NCBI RefSeq assembly: GCF_958979055.1
Contig: NC_084896.1
Location: forward strand, 28,395,501 to 28,459,500
Reading direction: 5' to 3'
DNA from: Alnus glutinosa
Lineage: Eukaryota; Streptophyta; Magnoliopsida; Fagales; Betulaceae
Length of the DNA: 64,000 nt
The notes under the pieces were generated by a model. That model was not told the origin of the DNA. It searched no databases and was given only the letters and a program-made list of their open reading frames with translations. The first letter of the stretch is position 1. Every line of letters starts with the position of its first letter. Position numbers and translations under genes: made by a program. This document shows, one piece after another, positions 48,760-61,829 of the stretch.

Positions 48760-48929
48760 TGTGGATATCGGTTAATAACTACATTTAATAATTGCAATAA
48801 TCACATGATGTGAATGCGGATACAAATACAGATGTATGTGGTTACCTATGCAAAAGTGATAACCGCATAATGCGGATATAGTTATTGACAATAACCTCAT
48901 TCGCATCCTCATGTAAATGCACAACCCTA
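48760..48929. mobile_element. Possible right end of an old hAT element
   Basis: Repeated GCGGATA/TATCCGC words precede a TGCACAACCCTA terminus. Reversed this is TAGGGTTGTGCA, close to the TAGGGGTGTACAA ends of the two better hAT copies in the window. No matching left end was found. Confidence 0.4.
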
Positions 48930-50411
48930 GATTCAATATCCCTGGAGAAGTACTTAAACCTCTCGCAAGCCATTACCATGACTCAGTAGATCGATGGATG
49001 AACTATATATATAAAATTTAGAGGTCGAAAAAATATACCATCTCAGGAACTATATCACTTATAGCGACTGGTTGACAAACAACATCGATTAGGTGGAGCT
49101 AAGATATAAATAATGATCTATTAATCCTAGTGAGTTATATGGGCTATATATCATTAAAAATAAAAGGAGATAATACGTAGTTTTGGAAGAAAGAAGGGCG
49201 CCGATTAAAAATTTAATACTAGCTAGCTATATATTAATATTCTACAATATACTACTCTTGCAAAAAAGAAATATCTCGAATCTTTTGAAATCTTTAGGGC
49301 TAGCTATTTCTGTGATCGATTAATTTTCTTTTCTTTAATTTCTTCCCTTCAAGAATCCCTTTAAACTGCCTGATATGGATGATGATTTTTCTAATATATA
49401 TATATGAAAAGAAAAAGTGATTGATAGGTACGTTAACTAAAATGAAAATGTTGATGATAGAGGGTGCACAGTGTTTTAGGTAATTCCCCAACCTAAAGTC
49501 TATATATATATCTATTCTACTCCAAGCAAAGTCGTGGTGGTGATGTAGCTAAGCATTCCTTTTAGGAATGTCAAAATACGACTTAAATCTGGTGAGGAAT
49601 AAAAAGTATTATAGCTAGCTAGGTCATAAATAAAAGAACAGTGCGCATAGAGCAGCCGACACTGGGATACATGCATGGACCTCTCTATATAAACTTTGCA
49701 CTATAACGCACGCATGCACGCACACTCGCCCGCCCGCCCGCCCGCAAAGTGTCCACATGCGGGTGAGGGCTTCCTTGACTTGCAGTGATAATTATTGCAA
49801 ACCACTAAAAGTACTATCAACTCACAGCGCCTATATATATGTCCTATATATACACTAGCTACTACTACATGCACTTCGCTACCCACTTTCCATGTCCTTA
49901 ACTTGCCCTTTCTCATGTGTGTTTGTGTTTAATTTGTGTGTGAGAGAAATCGATCCCATGGTTTATTTCCAGATGAAGGTGCATGCATAATTATGTAAGA
50001 TCCTAGTACACGGTAAAAATGGAAGTGAAGAATGGAAGGGCTCTAGAAATACCTCATATGTAGCTAGCTAGATCTGGCCCCTCTAAAGTTGTCTGGTTTA
50101 CAGGCCGGGCAGTTCACCAGTATGTAAAACATGCACCACGCGATCGAGAACAAAGACAAAATTTCTTTTTGGGGCGGTTAGATCGACTACTCACCAACCA
50201 AATAAGCAAATATACGACAGTTTATCCTGTACCCGTTTCGGAACGTTGCCTTGTGGAATGGGTCCAACTCCTGCAATATTCTCCAAGCTAGATACCTTTT
50301 GTCTACGCATCATGATGATCATCATCTGTGTGTATATCAATCATGGCTGGCATCATCATCGATCATCCTTAGGGTTTAAAAGTACTGAACAATCTGTGTG
50401 TGTGTGTGTGC

Positions 50412-50446
<35 letters not shown>

Positions 50447-50881
50447 CGCCTCTTCCTTAAATCCCCATTATAGCAGGCTAGCTACTTAAAGCCAAAAACT
50501 TTTGAGGCGAAACTAAGTTCTCAAGTTGGAAACTAAGCTCCATTCGATCTGGAAGAGACTAACCTGATTGTTGAAAGTTTATACAAATGCAAGACATGAG
50601 ACACAAGCTAATTTGAATTAAGTAATAATTAGCAGTACCAATTAACACCTTACTTGTTGAAACGCAAGAAGGGTATCACAAAAACTTTACTACAAGCTGG
50701 ATCAATTAAGTAACATTAATTTAACCCAAAACCCTAACATATCGACAAATCATTATCTATCAATATAGGGTCAAATATTCTGAAAGTTAATTAATTAACA
50801 ACATAATAACTTAGATAAATCACTAAAATTAACATCAAGTGTATATATATAATATTATCTATGTACGTTCAGTTCATTTGA
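48930..50881. other. Downstream region of LOV1, no gene
   Basis: Contains small GC-rich (CCCG)n text at 49728-49745 and a (GA)n run at about 50414-50441. No coding or RNA gene recognised. Confidence 0.5.
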
Positions 50882-51870
50882 TTACTTGAAGGGATTGGTG
50901 TACTCTCGGTGTGCTTCTGGAATCGGATTCCAGTCCCAAAGCCTATCGGAGAAGGGAGTTGAAAGCACGTTGGGCAGCGTGCTGAGGGCCAGTGGTTGTG
51001 AATGTGGCGGCACTGGCAAGCCTGAGAATTGGTTGTAAAAGTGTTGTTGCTGACTGATAATTGAAGCAGCTTGTGGGTAATTCACTAGTCTATGGAGATC
51101 ATCCACAGCATGATGATGACTAGATGATGAGGCCCCGCCTGTGAAAAGTTGCTTTGACTGGTGGTGCATCAGAATTCCTTCCTCCTCCATTGGAGCTGGA
51201 AGCCCCAGGGTGGTGCTGATTGCAATATCTCGGAATGAATTGTGCTTGGCAAGCCCAAGAGCTGTTGTCACGTTATCTGAATTACTGCTCCCATCTGTTT
51301 CATTCATTTTTTCCACCTCAATTTGCTGTGATTGTCCTCCAAAACCTTGCAAGTTTCCCATGGAATTATGAATTACTGCCTTTCTACCCGACTGAGCCGC
51401 CACTCTAGATGATGATGCCCTTGATGGAAGAGAACGAGGGAGAGAAGGGTGGTCTTCTACTCCGGCTCTCTTGTATACGCGGCACAGCGATATTTCTGCC
51501 TGAAACAATAAAATTCGAAGCAACCAACCAAGGAAAAGTTTGTGATGACTCACACATATAATTTCAGTGATAGTTAAAGATCAAATCATTAAATAATGAG
51601 AAATTTGAAACGGCGCGAGATTGGCAAGACTACTACTGTTTCTGCCAATTTCTTATCTGTGTCGTTTTGTTTTTTCTGCGCATGCGCACCTTGCAGTGTG
51701 TTATATATGCAAGAAATTGTTGAAAAAAGAGGAGATTGTGCTCCAATTCAAGTTGTATTGGTGTACCTGTGAACTAGGGTTAGTGAGGACAAAATAACAG
51801 GATTGGATTTCAAGGCTAGCATGTCTAGCTACTTCTTATTTTTCAAACAACGACGAAGATATATATATAT

Positions 51871-51942
<72 letters not shown>

Positions 51943-52757
51943 ATCATCATATCATGAGCAAGTGATCAGAGCAACCTAGGTAACAATTTTCATTCTATGG
52001 GCCCCGGGAGACTCATGATCCTTGTCAATTTTCATTCTTCTCTTAGTTTTTGAGATTCTTGATGATGATGATGATGCATGGATATATAGATAGATAGCAA
52101 GAGTTTTGTTACCTTTTGATAGCGTTCAGTTTCATGATGTGGCAAGCGATACTCGTTCATGATCCAACTGGTTCGGATGCCCTTGGGAGCTTTCCCAGAG
52201 TAGAAAACTAGGGTTTTCTTCAGCCCAATCGACCGGAAGTTCTCAGTCCGGATCATTCTGTCAGCTCCGGTTGCCTTCCAATAGCCAGAAGTGGTAACAC
52301 GGTTGGGGCGATCCCCGTTACGATACTTGCGGTCTCTAGGCACATAGAAGAACCATTCCTTCTCTCCAATTGCCGCCAAGGCTAACCAAAATACACAAAA
52401 ATGGCATGGAGAGAATATATTAATCCTATATATATATATATAGATAGGTAGTAGAGAGTGGAAATAAAAAAAAAATAAAAATAAAAAAGTAGGATCCTTG
52501 AGAAAGAGGTAAAGTGTACCAGGAAGCTCCCAAGGGTCATAGCGATAAAGATCGAGAAAAGTGATGAGTTCAACGTTGAAGCGCTTGCCCTCTACCTTAC
52601 GGCGAAGGTAGAACTCGACCAATTCTTCCTCGGTGGGGTGGAAGCGAAAGCCGGGCATGACCATATCATGCTCATGATCATCATCAACTACAGCGGGCTT
52701 GTTGTTGCTGGTGCTATCGTCGTGGCTCATATTGTTCGAGGTTGCTGCAATTGCCAT
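50882..52757 (-). CDS. NAC035: NAC-domain transcription factor of the LOV1/NAC035 type, three exons, 374 aa
   Basis: Minus exons 52757-52520, 52381-52113, 51499-50882; codon splits G|CC and phase 0; 1125 nt. The NAC domain (about 33-180) has all five sub-blocks: [64 protein letters not shown] and [24 protein letters not shown]. The phrase [21 protein letters not shown] and the C-terminal YTNPFK match LOV1 (AT2G02450), which delays flowering and raises cold tolerance in Arabidopsis. The C-terminal half is Ser/His/Gln-rich, a likely transactivation region. The start codon is the first in frame; a minus-strand TATATAAA (52842-52853) lies about 90 bp above it. It stands on the same strand as AL6 and STI, consistent with the Arabidopsis order. 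Confidence 0.94.
51500..52112 (-). other. LOV1 intron 2 with (GA)n
   Basis: Donor GTAACA, acceptor TTTCAG. A (GA)n tract of about 68 bp lies at 51871-51938, a CT-rich run in the transcript. Confidence 0.85.
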
Positions 52758-52841
52758 AAACTATCTACTCCAATCCAAGGCAATAATGAAATACTACTCT
52801 AGCTCCTCCTCTCCTCTTGGGCTTCGGCCTCGATCCCCTCT

Positions 52842-52853
52842 TAATTTATATAC
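52842..52853 (-). promoter_or_regulatory. Candidate TATA box of LOV1
   Basis: TATATAAATTAA read on the minus strand, about 85-95 bp above the ATG. Sequence-only guess. Confidence 0.35.
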
Positions 52854-53274
52854 CATGAGATGGAGCAATACCGTACGATTTGAGTGGTGCAAGTGGTAGG
52901 CAAAATAAGAGATGGTAAAAATGTCGTACCTTCATCCCAAAAACTTTGTTCCTTCTATCTCTTTCTCTCTCTACAGAATACAGATAGAGGAAGAGAGAAG
53001 AAAAATGGAGAGGGGAGTTAATGGAAAGATCTACATAGCTTTCAGGCCCTACATGGAAGAGGTGTTCGTCAAGGTGTTTTAAGATGAGAAAATGACATCT
53101 CACAATTAGGACAGGGTGGCCACAGCCCTCAGCGGTGCCCTTGGACCTTTCTTCCACCATTATATTTTTTAAAAAATATATAAAAATAAATAAAAAATTG
53201 AACTTCTGACCGTATGTAACACGTAGGTACACGATTTTAAATTTTTAATGGTCTTATGCCATCTAAAAAAAAAA

Positions 53275-53310
<36 letters not shown>

Positions 53311-53436
53311 GTATAAGGACCATAAGAACATTAAAATGAGTTCTAACATTTCTCTTTCTATATATATAGCATTGTAAATTGCCTAGGCCCTTGTGTCGTT
53401 TTTTTCTTTTTATATAATTATTCTTTTACATTTGTA

Positions 53437-54003
53437 AAAATGAAAAATTTCACTTACTCTAGCTCCAATTTACCAAGGGTTTTGCAATCATAACTTTAAA
53501 CATTTATCAAAATTTGCAATTAATGTCAGTATCTCAAGTCTCAGCCCTTTTTAATTCCACCTATATCTTTAAGGTTTAGGGTTAAATCAAACGCTATAGA
53601 GTAAAAAAGTCTTTTATAACCCCTGTAAAATATATAAAAAAAATACAAATTTACTCTTAATTTAAAGATTAAAAATTTAACAAAAAAAAAAAAACCAAAG
53701 AAAATGTAAAACAAAAAGGAAAAGAAAAGAAAAAAAGAAGCTAATTAAATGTTATCGTGGGTTTGGTATTTTTCAAGCCGTGGGACACCGGTGAAACCTA
53801 AGTTTTTATTTTTTAAAATAAGGTATATATTTTGAGCGTTTTAGTATCCTTTGTTAGGATACAAAAAATTCTAACGGAACGTGGGGTGAAACTGAAAAGA
53901 ATTTAAACCTGGGATACCGACATTACAAATTTTAATAACATTCAAAGTTATAATTGCAAAAACCTTAATATTTCGGTGGGCAAGTGAAATTTCCCATTTC
54001 ACC
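53437..54003. mobile_element. Long-TIR element, about 565 bp
   Basis: The ends are inverted copies over about 120 bp: left AAATTTCACTTAC, GGGTTTTGCAATCATAACTT, AAAATTTGCAATTAATGTC; right reversed AAATTTCACTTGC, GGTTTTTGCAATTATAACTT, AAAATTTGTAATGTC. The target duplication is not clear. MULE-like by arm length. Confidence 0.65.
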
Positions 54004-55023
54004 AAAAAAAAAAAGAGAAAAACTTTCGAATTAGTAATATTCAAGTTTTTTTTTTTTTTTTTTTTTTCATCCTCCCTAAATTGCTGGACCACCCATACTT
54101 GCACCTTAAATTAACAGTATGACTTACGCATAGGATTAATTAGCAGGGAATTAATTTTAATTATTTAATTAGCTAGTACGTACATATATAATTAATGTAT
54201 ATTTAATAACAGCACATTCTAGCTATTGACATACAATCAGTATTATATTGCTGTGTTAATTGAGAACTGAAGTTTTCTTTTATTTGTTTTACTATACCTT
54301 CTAAAAATATTTTTTTGCCATGGGCATGCATGAACTTGTCCTGAAACTATATTGACTCTTATACTATCTGTTAGAAATTTAACATATATTGAGAATCTTG
54401 TGTATATATAGTGTTTTGTTGGACTCATTAATATTATATATATTACTATTCGATAAGTCAGCTTTAACATTGAGATTTGACATCAGCTTTAACATACATG
54501 CATATGTGAGCATGTACTACTAGAAGTAGTACTTGTAGTAACTATCAAAATATATATTGTATATATATATACACTATACAGTACTAGCTAGTCTGATACT
54601 ACGACAAATACTGACGATGCTTTGGGTTGACTTTGCTGCAAGAATGTTGATTATGCATGGTATAAAGATGGTTGGAGCAGTGCTAGTGGTGGGGGAGATG
54701 GGGCTGATTGTAAGGGCTAGTGCTACTTGTGGTCACCAATTTAGAGTAACAAGGAAAAAAAAAAAGTAGCTTTTTGAGCCCTAGCCTCTGCTGGCGTTGA
54801 GAAATGTATGCATGTTTATATAACAAAGATGAATATATATCCCCCGTATTCAATCTTCAAAATTGGATTCTATAATCCACGGTAATATTGAAATAATATT
54901 TTTATCCCACAATGTTAATATTGTACAATATTAGATATCCGGCCTAATGAATACTGCATTTGCATTTCTGGCAAATCTAGTGTGTTAGATAATTATTGCC
55001 AATATGTTCTGCATTATAATGTA

Positions 55024-55097
<74 letters not shown>

Positions 55098-55240
55098 AAT
55101 GACATTATTTTGATGCAGGCATGCACGTAATATTAATCTAAGAAAGGCACCGGTGTTTGATTAATAAATAATGTAATATTCAACGTTTATAAAGTCAATT
55201 ATTCAATAAAGTGAGCAGTGAAGTTTTATAGAGGCGCAGT
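54004..55240. other. AT-rich spacer with a (TA)n tract
   Basis: (TA)n at about 55026-55094. No protein or RNA gene recognised; the frame at 54557-54769 has no family features. Confidence 0.5.
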
Positions 55241-55519
55241 TGTACACATTTATGTGCAATTTTTATCATATTACAACTAATTAATAACTAATTAATATGA
55301 AAAATTGCTATTACGTACACCCTTTGTTGCCATAGCCTTTCGTAGCCCACCCTTATAATTAAGTATATACTACTCTCTAGCTAGCCTTACTTACAAAAAA
55401 AAATACTCTCTAGCCTAATGGCACATTATTGTTATGCCGTTTCAGAGAATTTAAATTGCCATCCAATTGACCTTAAGGCATAGCATAATTGATTGGATAC
55501 CATACTCATAAAGGATTCA

Positions 55520-55644
55520 GCTTCTATGCAGTAATGTAAACCACCACATAATTGCTATTAGCTTAGTCTAAAACGACATAGTTTTAGACTAACAGCAAAA
55601 ACGCATATACTATGCTTGCTATGTTCGTCGATTTATGTGCAAAT

Positions 55645-55699
<55 letters not shown>

Positions 55700-56346
55700 C
55701 TCATTGTTTCAGCTCATCTCAGATCAATGTGTCTTTTGCTTTCTTTCTTTCTCTCACTTTCCGAAATAGCTCCCCCTATAGTCTTCTTCTCCTTGTTGTC
55801 ATGATTAGGGTTTCACTCTCTAATCTCCTCACTTGCATATTATTACTTAGTCTTCTCTGATGCTTCAACCACTGGCTCTCTTGGCTGAAAAGAGAGGGTC
55901 ATTGCTTTCTTTTCTTTTTCTTCGTGGTTTCAAGCTCTCTGCATCTTCTTCTTCTTCTTCTACCTATGCCTCGCTCTACGATCAAGCTCAAATAAGAGCT
56001 TTTACGCGGTTCATTGGAGGATCTTTGTGAATTTTTCTTTTAGATTTGGTTGAAAAACACCAAGATTGACATCAGGATCTTGGAGAAACAAGTGAGTTTT
56101 CTTCATTTTTAGGGGAAAGATTTTCCTTTGGGAAATAAAAGTTGGAGCGTATCTCATAACAACGATAGGTTTCGGTTCGTGTTTTAGCTCTATTTGTGGG
56201 AACTTTAGAGAAGCAACCACATTCTAAAATGTCCAACAAAACAGCGCGGCATAACCACAAGTATATGTGCTTTTGCTGTTAGTCTAAAACTATGTCGTTT
56301 TAGACTAACAGCATCTATACGGTAGTTTACACTACCGCATAGAAGC
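55520..56346. mobile_element. TIR element of about 827 bp with palindromic subterminal motif and CT-rich insert
   Basis: Arms of about 90 bp: GCTTCTATGC, GTAAAC.ACC, then AGTCTAAAACGACATAGTTT|TAGACTAACAGCAAAA, inverted at the right. The AGTCTAAAAC...GTTTTAGACT part is itself a palindrome. The interior has (CT)n at 55645-55697 followed by leader-like pyrimidine-rich text. Copy 2 of the surrounding duplication lacks the element, so that copy approximates the empty site. Confidence 0.7.
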
Positions 56347-56367
56347 CGGGTCCACTCGTAAAATAGT

Positions 56368-56498
56368 TGGTCATTACTCAAACTGCGCGCAAACCATTTG
56401 ATCCAAAGAACCTAAATGACATTAATTAATTACGGATACAATCCGTAATTAATTAATGTCATTTGGGTTCTTTGGATTCGCACAGTTTGAGTAATGCT
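56368..56498. repeat. Near-perfect inverted duplication (hairpin)
   Basis: Inner arms 56401-56437 and 56441-56477 are 37 bp each with one mismatch and a 3-nt loop. The match continues outward to ACTCAAACTG / CAGTTTGAGT, with an 11-nt gap in the right arm. Confidence 0.9.
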
Positions 56499-57079
56499 AG
56501 AGGTCGAGGTCCCCTTTGTGTCTCTCTTGTTTTCCTCAAAGTTAATATGACTTTTAAAATTACCATTGAATTTGTGATAAATCAACCTTGAATTTATGTA
56601 CAATTTTTATCATATTACAACTAATTAAAACTAATTAATATGAAAAATTGCTATTACACGCTTTGATGCCACGACCTTTCGTAGCCCATGCACCCTTATA
56701 ATTAAGTACTCTCTAGAACTCATGGCACATTATTTTTATGCCATTTGAGAGAATCTAAATTGCCATCCAATCAACCTTAAGGGATAGCTCAATCGATTAA
56801 AGACCATGCTTATATCTATATAAGCCATCCAATACATAATTAATTAATGCCGTTTGGGTTCTTTGGATCAAATGGTTTGCGCACAGTTTGAGTGGTGCTA
56901 GAGGTCAAGGGTCCCCTTGTATCTCTCTTATTTCCTTCAAAATTTATGTGGTTTTTAAAATTACTATTGAATTTGTGATAGATCACTCATGAATTTAGGT
57001 ACAATGGTAATTTTAAAAGTTACATCATTTTTAAGGGGACACAATGTAGACTTCTAGCTTTACTCTTGTAGTCTCCCTG

Positions 57080-57440
57080 TTAAATTTTAAAAATTTACAA
57101 TGTGGGGTTTTAATGTATCAGCCTACTTCAATTAGCCTTCCATTAATATTTTCTGTTAAATCTTAATAAAGGAAGCAAAAATAACCAAAATACTCATTTT
57201 ATACAATAAAAAGGAAAAAACAGAAAAAGAAAAAAAAGAAAAAAAAAAGGAAAAATATTTTCTTTTTTGTTTTTAATCTAACTGCACATTTTTATTTTTA
57301 TAAATTTTATAGGAGTATAACTGACATTTTACATGTTAATCATTTAAGTTAACAAAAATTTGAATAGTAGGGGTAACTGAAAGGGGCATATAGATTAGAA
57401 CTCCACATTACAAATTTTTATAGTTTAGGAGAGAAATTGC
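57080..57440. mobile_element. Degenerate TIR element
   Basis: Left AAAAATTTACAATGTGGGGTTTTAAT and, reversed, right AAAAATTTGTAATGTGGAGTTCTAAT (each broken here at 20 bases or less when compared) form inverted ends with an A-rich core. Relatedness to 53437-54003 is possible. Confidence 0.4.
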
Positions 57441-57652
57441 AAATCTCGTAGTAATCAGAGGGCGAATGAGAAACTATTTTATCTTGTGCAATAAGAAATA
57501 AACTCTTATTAATTAAAGTATACAATGTTGATATTGGGGTGCAATTTCCATTCTCCAATCGACATAGCATTCAGTATATATGAAATTATTAATGTAAATT
57601 ATAACGTTGCACTTATTTTTGTTTGCATGTGGTTGAAATTAGGTACACCGCA

Positions 57653-57684
<32 letters not shown>

Positions 57685-57925
57685 ACATACATGCATATAA
57701 TAGATGTTTGTAAGTGTAAGTGTTTAATATAACATATATAGTTGAACATATATCTTATCTGGCTTTTTAGTTAAATAATGTCTCAATATTTATGTTATAT
57801 TATGGTGTGACTGTCACACTCTCCGAAGTGTCTATCTCTTTATACAATTAATTAATGTTAAGATTGTTAAATATATACGCATAATGAGTGTAAAAATGTT
57901 AATTAAATATCATATTGAACAAATG

Positions 57926-57994
<69 letters not shown>

Positions 57995-59416
57995 CGTGCA
58001 TGTGTGCGTGTATAATTAATATAAAATAATTGAGTCCAAACCATAAGTTTAAGATTTTATATTAATTGATGTTCTATTTTTTGTTTATTAATTATTATTA
58101 TTATTATTGTGGTTTTATTATCGGAGACATTCTAAAATATCGATCTCAGATCCGATCCTCAACAAGCTTAAAAAAAGAAAAAGGAATATATATATATATA
58201 TATATATAAATTAACCTCATGATATTCAGCAAAATAAATTGAAAGAAATTAAAATAGCAATTGTAGGAAGAAATTGGTGTATAGCTAGGGAGGTGGCGGA
58301 TCAGGCGACGGTGTGGGGCCTGGAGGGAGCAAACGTTCATAATATTCCTGGCAAAGCATGGATATATAGGGCGGTGAGGATGCATGGGTTGGATATATGG
58401 ATGAATATGTGTGCATATATACATGCATCATACATGAATATATGTGAGGAGTACTGGATGCATGTGGATGAGTCAAGAGAAACCCGTGACCACTCTCCCG
58501 CCCGGATGATGACAAAAACCATGCAAGGTCTTCTTCTCTTTGTTTTTTTCTTCTTTCATATCATTTTCAGACCTAACCATTTCCGGGTACATTATTTTCA
58601 GTTCTTTTCTTCTTCTTCTTCTTCTTCTTCTTTTTTTTTTTTTCTTTTTTTTTTTTTTTTAATTTTTTTTTAATTTTTTTTATTAAAAAAAAATTATAAT
58701 AAATGAATAGTTTAGAATTGTGCTTTTTAAAAAATTACAATTTGAAAATGAAAAGAAAAAAAATGTATTTTTTCAAATCTCAAATAATATAGTACTTTTT
58801 TTTTTTAAAAAAAAAAAACAATTTTAAAAAATAAATTACGATTTTAAATTTGTCAAATACTCAAATTAAAGAGAAATGCTAGAGCTCATTCTAGCGTCCT
58901 TCTAGTGTCTTTCTGGATGACATGAATTTAATAAGTAAAAAATTATCTCAAAATGTGACTTATTAAATACAATTTTTTTTAAAAAAAAATTAAATTCACT
59001 TTATCTAAAAGGACATAAAAAAAAAAAAAAAGAAAAAAAAAAAGTAGAAGGAGCTTTAATATTTTTTTTCAAATTAAAATCAACTTTTATTATTGGCAGA
59101 GAGTCGTAATTATCGAGAGCTTTTTGCATTTATTGAAACCACCACTTGGATGGAAAGTTTCTCTAGCTAATTATCATCCAACCCTATCATCTCTCTCTCT
59201 CTCTCTCTCTCACGCGCACACTCAAATTGATCGTTCAAAGATTGTAGTTTACCCGTCCAAGTTTTATAAAGTATTTTGGCTCTGTTACTTACAAAAAAAA
59301 AAAAAAAGTATTTTGGCCCGGCCTGTTATGTAAAAGCCAAACCGTGTCGCATTAGAGGACTAAATATACACATCAACATGGGTCCTAAGCTTCAACTTAT
59401 TTGCTCTCTCTCTCTG

Positions 59417-59456
<40 letters not shown>

Positions 59457-60240
59457 TTAATGCATGCATGTTTGAAGAAACTAAAGGCAGTAATTATATC
59501 TTTGCAAGAGGGCAGCTTATATATATATATATATATCTCCGTCTTTGAAAATTATGAGTCGCTTTGTTTCGTCTTTTTCTTTGCAAGTCTCAGATGGGTG
59601 CAAAGAAAAGGATGCCTTCCAGAAAGATCAATTGACTCTTGCATTATGGGAGGCTGCTTTTTTCTTTTTCTACGCGGGAGCTAGGCTAGCTAGCTGCTTG
59701 CTTATGTGCGCATATATAGACGAGTAGATTGAGAAGAGAGGGAATTTTCAATGACAATGACATCCCTACTCTCATCATGTATTACTGTTTTTACAAGAAA
59801 TATATATATATATATACACACACACACGTAAAAGAAGAGCGCACAGAGAGATCTAGAGAGAGAGAGAGAACTCTGGAAACCTAAATAAAGTCGGTGAGTG
59901 ATAGTCGTCAATATGTATATCCTTCCAACTCGCTAGAGTCTAATGCTAATAAGATTTGGTTACAAATTTGGTGATATCATTGGTTATCAAATTACAGTTA
60001 GGTGATGTACTTTAACAAGAATGATGAAAGTTTGCCTTATAATTTTCACCCACTTCCAATATAATATACATTATTAGGCTAATAGATATTGACTTTTATG
60101 TTTATAATTATATATATTTATATCGTCATGTAATGAAATCATATATATATATATTGTCTGATCAATGTATATATGCCTATCATTTTCAAACTGAACCGAC
60201 CATTTAGCCTCCCAGCTGATTCAGATTAGTTTTGCAATAT

Positions 60241-60287
<47 letters not shown>

Positions 60288-60614
60288 CATATATATATAT
60301 ATATGTATGAAAAAGTTGTCTTCACTGAAAGGTTGTAGCCCTACCCCGTGTTGTGAAGTGTCTCTTCAATAACCATTGACCTAGCTCATATTTTCTTACT
60401 AGCTTTTTCGATCCTCTTCTGAAATCAAATATCCTAAACCCTAAGATGGATTGACTGCATGATGGACGGAAAGCACTTTAACGTTATCCATGACAACTGG
60501 TAAACTTTGGATTTGTTTGATAAGTAAACGTTAATCAAGGAACTAAAAGATCACAAAGACATAAGCATGAGATCAGGACTAGTAGACATTATGGGACCTA
60601 TTTTCCTACATGTG

Positions 60615-60670
<56 letters not shown>

Positions 60671-61161
60671 AATTATTGATTTTAAAAAATATTGTTGGGA
60701 TTGGATAATAGTACGTTTGATAGAGATTGAAGAAATTTTAGCATTTCTCGATTCGGTAACATTTACAATGAGAGTCTGATCTTTCCTAGCTAGGATATAC
60801 CAGTATTTATTAATTATTATCATATTTATCTTAACAACTCATTTAAAATAAAGAAAAATAGGAAAAATCTCAGGTCATATATAATCCATAGTTTGTAGAT
60901 CAAGCTAAGGCTGCAAGTTAATTGTTGAGGATAGCTAGTTCTTTTTCTTTTTTTCCTTTTGAAATCGTTGATCTAGCTAGCTAGCTAGGCTAACTAGTAA
61001 TTAGTCAATACAAATTTCGTTCTTGTAATTAATTTTCTTAATCAAGTTGATATGTTGATAGTGATATATATAGGGTATTCATTTCGTGTAGAAATGCACA
61101 ATATATATTTGCTTAATTAGGAGGCCGGGAATGAAGTTGAATGTGTCATGTATTTTTTTTT
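57441..61161. other. Long gene-free AT-rich stretch with microsatellites
   Basis: (TA)n at 57657-57682, 57927-57990 and 60619-60668; T and A homopolymers at 58620-58690 and 59010-59045; (CT)n at about 59190-59215, 59403-59450 and 60242-60286. Frames such as 58239-58673 and 59124-59727 lack any family signature. Confidence 0.5.
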
Positions 61162-61402
61162 ACAGAAATTTCTTACCATTCACACATATAAGATTGACAT
61201 GTATCTCTTGGCATATGAGAATTGCACATGCTATTAAATAGCATGTGCTTTTTACATTTTTTTTAATAGCATTAATAAATAATAATTAATAACAATAAAA
61301 AAAAAACATGTGCTTCTCACATGTTTAAAGGACATGTATCAATCTTATATGTAGGTTGTAAGAAATTTTCTAGCTACAAACTGATTTGTAAGAAATTTCT
61401 GT
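61162..61402. mobile_element. MITE, about 240 bp
   Basis: Ends ACAGAAATTTCTTAC and, reversed, ACAGAAATTTCTTAC are identical. Further in, CATATAAGATTGA pairs with its copy (right arm carries an extra 25 bp). CACATG words pair at the centre. Target duplication not resolved. Confidence 0.65.
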
Positions 61403-61829
61403 CATTTTTTTAAAAAAATATATATATTCTCTCCTCAATTATGGTGTTACATACTAGATTCAGTTAATCAAGCCCAATATTTGATTGCCTTTATTGCAGT
61501 GAGCTGGCAGAATCGACGAGAGAAATGATTAAGGGGCTAGCTCGTGGAATTATCGATAAAAACAATAAGAAAGAAGCTTCAAACCAATGGCCAACTACAT
61601 ACTAAAGAAGTTAATAATAAAGATAATGAAGGAAATATTTTAATTTGGTTCAAAAAAGGATTTATTGTGGCCTAGGTTTTAAACTTAATCTAAATTGCGA
61701 CAAGCACAAATTAAGTTACATGTATAAAAGAAACAATTAAGGACAATTTGGGCTGGCTCCCTTGTCATCTAAAATTTCCAAAAGAATAGATTAAAAAGCC
61801 TTGACAAGCAGAAGGAACGTTAAATATAA

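Larger units (their letters stand above)
55245..56940. repeat. Tandem segmental duplication with nested element
   Basis: Copy 1: about 55245-55519 plus 56347-56590. Copy 2: about 56590-56990. They share ATCATATTACAACTAATTAA, TTTCGTAGCCCA, ATGGCACATTATT, TTGCCATCCAAT and CAGTTTGAGT(A/G)(A/G)TGCTAGAGGTC. The 827-bp element at 55520-56346 splits copy 1. Confidence 0.75.

Noticed and set aside
54557..54769. Possible small membrane protein
   Set aside because: Ends in a poly-lysine run from an A tract and has no recognisable domain or neighbour support.
55612..55860. Serine/leucine-repeat protein
   Set aside because: Translation of a (CT)n microsatellite.
58239..58673. 144-aa frame
   Set aside because: The second half is poly-F from T tracts; the first half matches nothing I recognise.
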